From Nematopogon swammerdamellus (Eukaryota > Arthropoda > Insecta > Lepidoptera > Adelidae), in assembly GCA_946902875.1 (NCBI GenBank), contig OX336343.1, forward strand, positions 18,833,596-18,897,595: a stretch of DNA of 64,000 bases, read 5' to 3'. The notes under the pieces were generated by a model. That model saw only the letters and a list, made by a program, of their open reading frames with translations. It had not been told where the DNA came from and searched no databases. Each line of letters starts with the position of its first letter. Position 1 is the first letter of the stretch. The position numbers were made by a program, and so were the translations under genes. Shown in pieces: positions 11,128 through 53,200 of this stretch.

Positions 11128-12058
11128 ATGTCAAAAAAAATTCACTTGAAAAAAATGTTTTACAATTTTTTTTCCTGGGACGAACCCATCGAGCTTCGGC
11201 CACGCGCGGACCCTTCTCCAGCGGCGCAGCGACCCGCACGGTTGGAGGCACCGTGCCGGCACCACCACCGCCGCCGCTCGGCGTCCTTCGTTCTCCACCA
11301 ACTTCACATGCCTGGCGACAGAAGCGGCTGCAGACCACCCGGGACGCGACGCGCGTGATGGAGAGCACGCTCTGTAGCGACGGTCGGCCGCCGCCGCGCT
11401 CGACTCCGACGCCGCCGCCGCCACCGCTCGCCCGCAGCAGCACTGCCTCCGCCCACCGCGTCGCCCGGCCTCCCCGCGCCCGGGTCGTCCAATACAGGAG
11501 CCGCCCTTTCTTCTCGGACACCACACGCACACCCCACCACCCAGCTCCACGCCGCCGGTGCATTCATCGACGAAGAAGATGGAGCGTTGACGTCGGCCGA
11601 GCCACAACATCTACGGTGATGGCGACGTCCACCATCGGCAAGCTTGGGGTCATCGGGACCTCACGTCCCGTCTAGTGCCCCCGCTACCGGTGGTGCGTGC
11701 GACCATGAGGCGACGCGCGCGCGAAGATTAAGACTTCAAAGAGCTGCGCGACGACGTCGCCGTGCAGTCCGGTGGATACGGAGCTCTCCGAGGTGGGGGT
11801 GGTGGTGGCCTACGTGTCTAGTACCACCACCTATCGCTCGTAGCTTGCCTCGCGTCGTCTCGGAGAACTCCGTAGCCACGGCCTGCACCCGCCGGCGTGC
11901 TTGGAGGCTTGTCTCCCGCCGCCGGCGGTATTACCGTTTTTAATTTTTTTATTAATTTTGTGTATTTTTATTACTTTGTATTTTTAATACTTGTATAATA
12001 TATGTAAAATTAATAGAAAATTTTGAAAATGTGAAATAAAGAATATACAATAATAACA
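11128..12058 (+). mobile_element. GC-rich retroelement-like block with AT-rich 3' end
   Basis: A very GC-rich, CpG-rich 700-bp stretch is open for long distances in several frames on both strands; the predicted peptides are low-complexity Pro/Arg/Ala. It is followed by an AT-rich 3' end with AATAAAG (12036-12042), and that end (TATTAATTTTGTGTATTTTT and TGTGAAATAAAGAATA) recurs alone at 35330-35450. A dispersed 3' end behind a GC-rich body fits a 5'-truncated LINE or its decayed ORF, but I recognise no retroelement protein domain. A CpG island is an alternative reading. Confidence 0.4.
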
Positions 12059-12480
12059 CATTCATTTCAGAAACATATTGTACAAGCACAGCAAACTAAT
12101 AAAAACATGATTTGCGGCAATGGTGTGCCACCTCGAAATCAACTTAAAAGTCCGTACATTTTTTGCTCTAAGCTGGCTTCAAATTGAATTAGATCGAGAA
12201 GATATCTTCACCTTTATTTAGAAGCATAATTTGAGCCTTATCTCCATGTTCAAAGAGCGTGTATTTTATTGCGGATTCGGCCGCACCTGCGGCCCTGTGG
12301 CCTGCCGCACCTTGCGTATTTTTTTTCGCCGGGACACAGTACGGCCCACCGACGCTTGAGTGGTTAAGGAATTTAAACATATTTCGAGAATCAAATGAAA
12401 ATTATAACACATGATTCCATAGGAAAACCCATGCATACTATTATGTGTGTTTACTTTTATTTATGTCTTCGGTGGGAGTT
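12059..12480. other. Spacer between GC-rich block and aconitase 3' end
   Basis: No gene or recognisable repeat was seen. The short frame at 12189-12380 has no coding character. Confidence 0.35.
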
Positions 12481-12498
12481 TGATAAATCAAAGACCAA

Positions 12499-12527
12499 TT
12501 TATTGTATCTACATAAATTAATTTATT
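12499..12527 (-). promoter_or_regulatory. Candidate polyadenylation signals of aconitase
   Basis: Two AATAAA hexamers on the minus strand (TTTATT at 12522-12527 and 12499-12504) lie about 240-270 bp beyond the stop codon at 12767. Confidence 0.5.
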
Positions 12528-12766
12528 CTGTAATTATGTACAATCGTAATTTATAAATATACTTGGTATTGATTTCAACGACTATTTCCTCCTAATTTGT
12601 ACTACTCTATACGGTCGCCGTTGCGCCGACTGAGATTTCCACTATTATTGTCCTCGCGCTAGCGACATTCACGAAATACCCATAATAAAAAAGGTATTTG
12701 GGAAATAGTTCATAGTAAAAAAGACTACTACGTAGAATCAGCTTGATGTTAGTGATTAGCTTGTGT

Positions 12767-43425
<30,659 letters not shown>

Positions 43426-44282
43426 GGTGCTGGACGACAGCGGTGCGATGTACTAATTAGTGGAAGTGTAGTAACTACACACGCGACATGGAGCTCCGGT
43501 CGAAAACGGTTCGAGTGGAGCGCGGTCAAAAAAAAATTCTAAAAAATAGCGCGCGCAGTGCGGTAAAATTTCGAAGACGTCCGTTCCGTCCACAGATTAC
43601 CAATATATGTTCCGTCGTTCCAAGTTTCCAGTGTCGCAGTAGCGATTATATTGTCTTTGGTGATTGGTGTCGCAGTCATCAAGTCAGTCAGCTGTCAGTG
43701 TCAGGAGCTGTTGTCAATTTACTACAAAGAGCAAGATTTACTCTAAGCTGATAAATGAACCGAGAAAATGGCCAAAGGGGTTAGAATATTTTACTAGTGT
43801 GTGTGAATATTTTACTATGAGTGTGCGTGTACGTTGGTCGTGTGTACACGGATAACTTATTAATTACTATAATTAAGCGTTTTTGCGTAGAAAAAAAATT
43901 ACCTACCTATATATTTTATAAATTATATCACGATACTGAAAGTTCCCCCGATAGAAAAAGAATATTAAACTTACCTATAAAAATACTCTTATTTTTCATT
44001 TTGTACCTAATCTAATTTTAAAAATAATAGATAATAAATACAAGAATTAAGCACCTTACAAGCACCTGAAGCAAATAGGCTAAAAATAATAATACATGCA
44101 ATTGTCAAACAACTGTCTGTTCTGTCAGTGCCATAGAGTAATGTCAAAGGATTTGCAAAGGAGTGAAAATTGGAAACCAAAACAAGTGCTTTTTTTACGT
44201 TTATAATTTATCGAATGTGGTGGATATCATATAAATAACACAACTGAACGTCTACTACAGCTCCCATACAGCTCCGTGCAGT
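43426..44282. promoter_or_regulatory. Divergent promoter region of aconitase and the ZAD zinc-finger gene
   Basis: About 860 bp separate the aconitase start codon (minus) from the zinc-finger start codon (plus). The aconitase side and first intron are GC- and CpG-rich; the zinc-finger side is AT-rich. No TATA box or known motif can be named with confidence. Sharing of the promoter is inferred from head-to-head layout only. Confidence 0.45.
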
Positions 44283-47200
44283 ATGGCGCTGCTTCTGATG
44301 AAAGCTCTTCTTCTCAGGAAGTATGCTAAGCGAAAGCAAAGAGTGGAAGCTGATGAAGCAAATGAGGAGAGGGACTCGACTGAACTGTTAGTGCAGTATC
44401 TAACATCACATATTTTTAACCGACTTCAAAAAAAGGAGGAGGTTCTCAATTCGACTGTATTTTTTTTTATGTTTGTTACCTCAGAACTTTTCCAGTATAG
44501 GGTAGTAGTAGTTTCAAATTTGAATAGTTGGTTTTGATGTTTGATGTGATATACTTTCACTATAATTCATCTCTCAATTCGGCCTACACAATAAGCTTAC
44601 TAGCAATTTGCTAGCAAGGATGCCCTCTAATAATACACACCTGTATTTTTCATTCATAACTCCTCTTGGCGTCCACGCTGCCTAGCCTGTTAATATGATG
44701 TCGTTTGAATACCTCCACTTTAAAGGATTCGTCAAACACACTCTCCGGAATACAATCACACTGTCGGACACACAAAATACCAGAATAACACTCTGTACCT
44801 ATTCAATTTCAGAGTCACAATCGGTGGTCTAGGATCACTGGAGAACAAAACGTGCAGAGTTTGCAGAGGTGCGGGCGACATAGATATATTCACCGGTTAT
44901 CTAGAGAGAAACCTCGCAGAAGACATCCGACAGTCATCGGGGATTCCAGTGAGTTTATATGAGTGGAGTTTTGAAGAATTTATTTATTTATTATTATTAT
45001 TTTTTTTTTTATGGAAACTGATTCGGTTGGCTACATCACCTACAACGTCCGTGATGTCAGATTATTTTATATTTATTTATTTATTTATTTATTTTAGACA
45101 GGCAGCCTAGGCTAATATGTCCAAATCCAGTTAAAATTTGTTGTTTTTCGTCATTATCTTAGATTTTTTTATTATTATAATTTTTTTTTTTCTATTTCGT
45201 TCTTGAGCACCCTTTTTGAGATTTGAATTCTTACAGAGTAAAATTTTTTTTTCGTTTCGTATTTTTTGGTACTACCTACCAGTTTATGCGCTTTCTACTG
45301 TAAAATTTTTAAAATATAAATCATCCACTTGTAGTTTGTGTTTTCCGTCCAGTTCAGTGTAGCCGGCACGACCGAAGGGAAGCACTGACATGGCATCTAG
45401 TTCACCAAGGTGTTTATGGGCTGACATCACAGATGTAGTAGGTGATGTAGGCAACGGTGTCAGTTTTCATAAAAAAAAAAGTCGTCCAGTACTTGCGACG
45501 CCCCGAACACACCACCTTTTCCCCTTCTAACCAACCCAAATGCTCTGTGTTTGTTTCCTCCCTAAGCAAATATATTTCTCACTTTTTAGGTTCCGTATCC
45601 CGTACGGAAGCCTATTACTAAGCCTCCGACGTCCGTCCGTCCGTCCGAGGGATGTATGTTTGAACCGTAATATGTAGCCCCTTGAAATTTTCACAGAATA
45701 TGTGTTACTATGGCGGATATAACAACAAATAAGAAAAATAGGAAAATGTTAAAAATTAAGGGGGTTTCCATACAACAAACATCCAAAAAATCTATTAGTC
45801 ACACTATTGAATAAAAAATGGCGCCACAGGCTTTTATACATTGCATTGTTGAAAGACAAAAGATAGGCGGATAATAGCGGATAGATACGGAAACCTCCAT
45901 GCGCGAGTAAAACTCGCACTTAACAGATTTTTTCTATATCAACATAACTTACAACACAATTAACATGTACTTTACATCTCTTTCTTTAGGTATATAAAAG
46001 CGATGGACTACCGAAGTGGCTGTGTACGGATTGCCTCCAACTTCTTCAGCACGCGGTGAAGTTTAGAGAAATGTGTCAGCAGAGTGCAGATATATTTCTG
46101 GATGTGAAACTGGATAAAACCAATGAAGGTGACTATGAATATTCACTTTTGCTATGAAATGAGTGGATGATGATGTGAGTCGAAGAGCCGGGAAGGGTCG
46201 CCCTAGACGCACGTATCTGTACCAGATCAGACATGACATGTACCCGAAACCGAAGAGCATGTCTGGAGAACAATATAAGAGTGAAAGGATCGTGGCACGT
46301 GGAGATTCGTTATCTCTGCCTACCCCACTGGAAAACAGGCGTGACGCTATGTTTGAATGGATGAATTGGACATTAGGTTGGTCGAAGCGGCTTTGTAAAT
46401 AGTTCGTGTTTTCCGTCCTGTTCAGTGTAGCGGGCGCGACCAAAGGGAAGCACTGACATGGCACCTAGTTCACCAAAGTGTTCTTGGCTGCCATCACGGG
46501 TGTTTGCTGTAGGTGATGTAACCAACAATGTCAGTTTCCATAAAGAAACTGTTTGCCCATTTATATGAGTGCAAAAAAAAAACTATGTACTTACAATCAA
46601 TAACTACCTATCATCTTTTTTATTTTGCAATCTCAAGAAATTTCCAAGAAATGTCCATAGATCTTAGAGAGGAGAAATATAATATTCTAACATGTTTCTA
46701 GAAAGCCACGATGGACCAGACTATGAAACAGGAGACTTCTTCAGTGAAGAGTTGGCAGAACCCCTGACTCTCGAAGCTGACACGCAGTGGGATACTTCCG
46801 TACTCAAAACGTGCTATTCCTGTAGACAACAGTTCAATGATATGGTAAATTTATATTATTTTAATGACAATATGAACATTCGTTATTCTCGCAGACCGGT
46901 TCGCAAATAGCTGACGTAGGACTGATGGTCCGTGATCCGTGATGAACCGATCTGTCTCTCTCGCACGCGGCCAAGCTTATGAAGGTTGCAGAGATTGTTA
47001 TTGATTTGTTTTTACTACTATTACGAAATATAGTGTGATGTTTTGTTTGAACGCGTCCATCAGTCAAACAAAGTCAACTCATGCACATTATTGTAACTGG
47101 TATATTTGAATCATTGGTCAACTCAGCCCACAGCCCACTCAGCCCGCGGGCTTAAATGACCCCTTTGAAATATGTATTTATTTTTTCATAGTCAACTCAG

Positions 47201-50200
47201 CCCGCGGGCCCAGTTGACCACTTTGAAACTCTAACTTAGCCCACAGCCTACTCAGCCCGCAGGTTCAAATAACCACTTTTAAATATTATTATTTTATCTT
47301 CAAGTCTCACGCTCAATTCTTTTGCTACTACCTACTTACATTCCACTATATTATCGAATCTCAAACATCCAAAGGTTTGACTGTAAGAAAAAAAAATAAA
47401 AAAAATAATGTAGGTATTCGTTCTCTTTACCACTTGATGCAATAAATTAATTGGCATTACAGCATCCTTGCGGCAACAGTGGATACTCTTAGCATTACAG
47501 TGATATAAATATCTTGGATTAACATTAGGTACTGAAAACATGTTTAGCAAGTTTTGCAGTGGGGCGAGTTGGCTATTAAAAAAAAATACATATATTTTTT
47601 TTTTTTTTTTTTAATCTTTATTTTGTTTAGGGCTTTAGCCATTCCTGGCTATGCCAGCCCCATAGTAACTATATTGATTTTTTATTGTACTTCAGCACGA
47701 TTCAACGCCTGTGACTTTACAAAAAAACTTAGTATGAATTCAAACTCCTCCCCCTGAGCTCGCCCCAAGGCTTCATGTACTTTAAAAAACAGGTTGAGTC
47801 TGTCAGTTCTTAAGTTTCTCAATAGCTTCTGCCTCAGTTCTTGGTTCCGGGCACATTCCAACAGTATATGGAGTAGGTCCTCTTCTATCCCACATATGCT
47901 ACAGTTGGGTGATTGTGCTATCTTCATAAGGTACATTGTCTTATTTGTTGGAATGTGTCCAGATCGTAGTCTCAGGCCCATTACAATTTCTGTTCTCGGT
48001 CTGTCGCTCTTGGCAAACCAGGGAATTTTTAACGGTTCACACTGCATTGTTCTGTACCATATACCTTTCTGCACTGATCTCTCATCGAAATATTGCTTCC
48101 ACATATTATAACAGTTCTTTTTTATTTCGGGTAGGTGGTCAGTGCAGAAAGTTTTACATTGACTAATTATTGCATCAGATGTACAAGCCTTACTAGCCAG
48201 GCAGTCAGCCTCCTCGTTGCCCGCAATACCAACGTGCGATGGAATCCATTGTAGAGTTATGCTCTTACCTTCGGTGCTCATTTTATATATATCTTTTAAT
48301 ATTTCGTATGAAACCGATCTTCCAAGGTTGCCCTTCGTACAGGACACGAGGTGTTGAAGTGCGCTTTTTGAATCTGTGAGTATGACTGTCTTATTAGAAC
48401 CGGTCGATGTGCTGTACGAAAGGGCCTCTGAAATCGCAATTAGTTCAGCAGTCATGATAGGAACTTTTGCGGGTATGTTGATCTCCATCCCATCGTTGGT
48501 TTGCGGGTCCCAAAAGGCTGCCCCTGTCCCATTATCATTTTTTGAGCCATCTGTATAGATTTTGTAGTGTTCACTGTACATTTCCCTAATCATAAAGTCG
48601 GCTTTTTGTTTTATTTCTATTTTTGACTCATCTTTTTTCGGTTTATCTATACCTGGTACATGAACATGAACGTCTAGTTGGATTTTAGAGGGCCAAACCT
48701 CTAATGTAAACATCTTTTGAATAGAACAATTTTCAATTTCCCAATCACTCATGCAGCTATGACACTTGAGTAGAATAGGAGTATTCCTCCGTCGCCAGTA
48801 GGCATAGGTACATTTATCTAAAAGCTCTTGTAACAGCTTTATCAGTGGGTTTTCTGTGCGTGACTTCATCTTCAAATAGTATTTACTGCCTAGGTATTGT
48901 CTTCGCACATGCAATGGTTGTATACATAAGTCACTCTGCATCACATGTATTGGTGTACTTTTGATGTATCCTCCACAAATTCTCATCGCTCTATTTTGTA
49001 GAGTGTTCATCTTATTCAAGTGACTTTGCGCACAGTGACCATACAAAAAACTGCCATAATCCATTCTGCTTCTTATTAATGTTATGTATAATCGTCTTAA
49101 TTGGATAGGATGAACACCCCACGACGACCCTGCCAGAACTTTAAGAACATTCATGTATTTCATTATTTTATTGCAGCTTTCATTTATGTGTTCACGCCAT
49201 TTGAGTGATTGATCTAGCCAGACACCCAGAAATTTTACAGTTTGAGCTCTAACAATGGGAATACTGTTCACCTTGACATTTATATTGGCTCTATTTCTAC
49301 CTCGTGCATATATACATATTTTGGACTTTTCTGGAGCTATATCCAGACCAATTTCACCCAGTAAGTTAGTAACATCCCTCAGTGCCTTTTCCATGCATGT
49401 GGAGGCGTATTGAATGTCTTTACAAGTTATATACATAATAAAATCATCTGCAAATTGTAGGATTGAAATATCATAAATTTTTCTAGCCACTCTCGAGGTT
49501 ATTATATTGAATAATAACGGCGAGAGTGGGTCCCCTTGTGCTAGGCCTTTATTACACATTCTTTGAATATATTGTTCACCCTCTATCTGAATTTGTAAAT
49601 ATCTTTCTTTTAAGTAATTTTCAATATATTGTATAGTGAGTTCGCCAATATTGATTTTACGTAGAGAGTAAATTAATGCTGGGATATTTATATTATTGTA
49701 GGCATTTTCAACATCAATAAAGCAAGCCAGAGTAGGTTTATTAGTCGTTTGGGCAATTTGTATATTAGTGACAAATCTGGAAACGTTTTCCAAGCAAGAC
49801 ATCCCACGTCTGAATCCTGTTGAGTTATTTGTTAGAATTTTGTTCTTTTCAACAAACCACTCTAGCCTCCTTACAATAATTAAATTAAAAGTTTTGCACA
49901 TACATGATATCAAGGAAATAGGCCGTAGAGATGATACCAGGGATGGATCTCTACCAGGTTTTGGGATTGTGATAACCCTGATATATCTCCATTGACGTGG
50001 TATATCTCCAGAAGCAAAAATTTTGTTATATACTTGGACCAATACAGCCTTACCGACTCGGGGGAGATTCCTTAACATGGAATAGCTAATGTAGTCTGTC
50101 CCTGGTGCAGTGTCTTTACTTTTGAGTACATTTTCTAATTCTTCTTTGGTGCATTCCTCGTCTAGCTGTCCTGATGGTCCTCCAAAAGTGCCCGGAGGGT

Positions 50201-53200
50201 CTGAGACCGTATCTGGACAGAGGCTGCACAAAAGTTCTTCCGCTAATTTTTTGTCTACAGTAGATTGCCCTGACCGAATACCCTTCAGCCATTTCATCTT
50301 GCGCCAAAGCTCAGAAGTTGTTGTTTGGTTGTTAATATTATCACAAAAGTCTCTCCAACCAGTGCTTTTTGCTTTGCGTATTTCTCGACGTGCTTCTGAT
50401 ATTTTGCGTTGGAGTTGCTCGAAGTTTTCAGGTGTTGCTCTTCTTCTTATTTGTGCTAATGCTAGTCTTCTTTCAGCCACTGCTTTGGACAGAGACGGTG
50501 TCCACCAGGGTTTTGGCTTGAATGTGTTTTGCGGATTGGGATTGTGTTTGATCCAGGGGATACTGTGTTCTGCTGCTTCATAGATTTTGTCTGTTATGTA
50601 ATCGTAGGCTTCTTGTGCTGCCAGAGGAAGTTCATAGGTGTCCAGTGTTTTTTCTAATGTTTCTTGGTACAACCTCCAGTTTGCATCCTTTAAGTTGCGT
50701 CTTTTTTGTGTAGATCTGAAGCTTTCAATGCCCACTGAAGCTTTTATCATTAGGTGATCGCTACCGAGTGATTCGTTTGTTACCTTCCAGTCGCATACGA
50801 GGGCTAAGTCCGTTGTACAGAAGGTAATATCCGGTGAAGATTTTTGTACTGTGCCATTAACTTGTTTAATTCTTGTGTAATTTCTATCATTCAATGTAAT
50901 AAATTGGTATTCAGAGCTTGCGTTGTATAATTGTTCACCTCTTGTATTGGTTTTCCGTGACCAGTTAGAGTGGTGTCCATTAAAGTCTCCAGCTATTATA
51001 GTCCCTGCATCCCACTGTGAGAAGATATGCTCCCAGTCTGCCTGAGTCGTGGGAATGGATGGTGGACAGTAAACAACTATAACATATTTCAAGGGGTGGC
51101 AATTCAACAACTCTACTCCTAGTATTTCAATTCCAGAGTGTACATTGCTGAGATTTAGGAGTTTTGCTCTTACTGATTTGTGCGTGACAATACATACTCC
51201 TCCATAAGAGTCCTGGCGGTCTCTTCGGAAAGTCTTGAAATTATTTATTTTTAAGTTTTTATTTTCATCTAACCAGGTCTCCGTCACCAATCCTAAATGA
51301 ACTTTTTCTTGATTTAGTGTTTGTTCGAACTCTACATTTTTTGGTAGTATACTATTTGCATTCCATTGAATTATATTTACACGATTTATCTTGGCGGAAT
51401 TATTCATTTTTGCGGCCGAATCCTGCCATTGAACCCATCACCACATATTCCATAAAAAGTTTCATTGCCTCCGATAATAATAACTCTACCAGGAGACTTA
51501 TTTTCTCTTCCCATTCGTTTTTTGATATTATAATTTCTTTTGCCTTGGTTATAAGTGTGTTCCATCCCCTTTTTTTCTGATTTTCTGTGTTGGACTCTTT
51601 CGTAGAGTCTTCCTGGAACTCTATATCAGAGTATGATGTTTCATCTTGTGAATTTTTGCTTTTGTTATTATGCTGCTCTACTTCATTTCTTTTTCTAATA
51701 TGTACCTTCTTTTTATTACTCCTTTTTATTTGTTTGTCTTCCGTTATGCTTGCCGCACTTGAGTTGATGTCGTTTTGGCGTTCTCTCTCCATCGGTGAGT
51801 GTATCTGTGCTGTTGTTATCTTTGTATGGGCAGCATAAGATGCACTTCTTGGTTGTCCTCTTGGTAGTAGTAGTAGCTCTTGTGTTGGCTGGGTTTGGTG
51901 CTCTTCTAAGGGTTCTTCATTATGTTCATTAGTAGTTCTCGCATTTGTAGCGCCTACGGGAGTTGCCGTGCCTCGTTTTTGTATTGCCATTTTGTATGAG
52001 CAATTTTCTTTGGCCATTATACGCCGAAGCTCTCTTTCCTTACTAAATACACGGCAAGTTTTTGATAGAGCCATGTGTCGTCCTCCACAGTTCACACATT
52101 TGAAGTCTTGAGTGGTACAGTTCTGGTGTTTGTCTCCACATTTTGGGCAAATTATTTTGCCCGTTGGACATGATTTGACTGTGTGCCCAAAGCGCCAACA
52201 TCCTGAACATTGGCTAACGGGGAATACATATCGTTCCACTGCGCACCTGTTTCCATATATATATGCATATTCTGGTAGCTCTGTGCCTCTAAAACATATC
52301 CTCACAGCTTCGCTTGGCACCCATATACCATCAATTTGTTTGTTTAGACGTTTTACTGATACAATTTCTTTTTCAGCTTTCTTCAGAATTTCCAAAATTT
52401 CTTTTTCGCTCATTTCTATCTCTATTTCTTTGATCACTCCATATGAGAAGGGAACTTCGCTCGCTTTTCTGCATTTTATTCTTTTCTCCTTAAACAACTG
52501 ATTGTCAACAAATTTTGTAGCATTTTCTATTGTGCTGAACTTAACAATTGCTTTATACGGGCTCAGGTATTTAACTTTACTCACCCCTCCTATGTTTCCT
52601 TCATGCATTAGCCGTGCGAGGCCAATTTGTTTAGGAATTTTCTCCGCGCTCGATATGTACACTTCACATTCCACATCTTGTTTTTTTCCAGTTTCGCCTG
52701 AAGTTCTTCTATTTACCTTCTTGTCTTTTTTCCCCACTAATATGAAGTCATCGTCCTCATCTCTGGCTCTCTTCTCTCCCGTTGAAACTCCTGAACTTTG
52801 TTCCTGTTGTTGTTGACTTTCAAACTCCATCCACTCTCTCTCTTCAATAACTAAATGTTGTTCTGTTTCCTTTTCTTGATACATCTGGTTCTCCTGGTTC
52901 CTTTTTTCGTTCCGGGAATACTCTCCTTCCATTGTGGATGGTTCCCCAGGGTCTAACTCGTCCATTGTAAAATGAGGGTAGTTTGCAAACTTTCCGCTCA
53001 CATTTACTTGCGTTTTCTAACACTTTTCACTTGTTTTCAAACTGAACTACACTTTTCGCAGATTCACCACGCTCAGTTCTCTATGTTTCAATTGCTTAGG
53101 CTACTGTAACTTTGTCAAATATCATTTTTATTCACTCATACATAATGCAAGAGCTCAGTGTTGACAATTTAACAATTTGACAGTTGACATAAAACTCCTA

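Noticed and set aside
11045..11610. 172- and 159-aa overlapping frames on the minus strand
   Set aside because: Low-complexity Arg/Gly/Ala peptides in a GC-rich block, open in several frames at once; no domain seen.
46063..46464. 133-aa frame on the minus strand
   Set aside because: Overlaps zinc-finger exon 3 and a SINE-A in antisense; shadow.
50110..50583. 157-aa plus-strand frame
   Set aside because: Antisense shadow of LINE ORF2.
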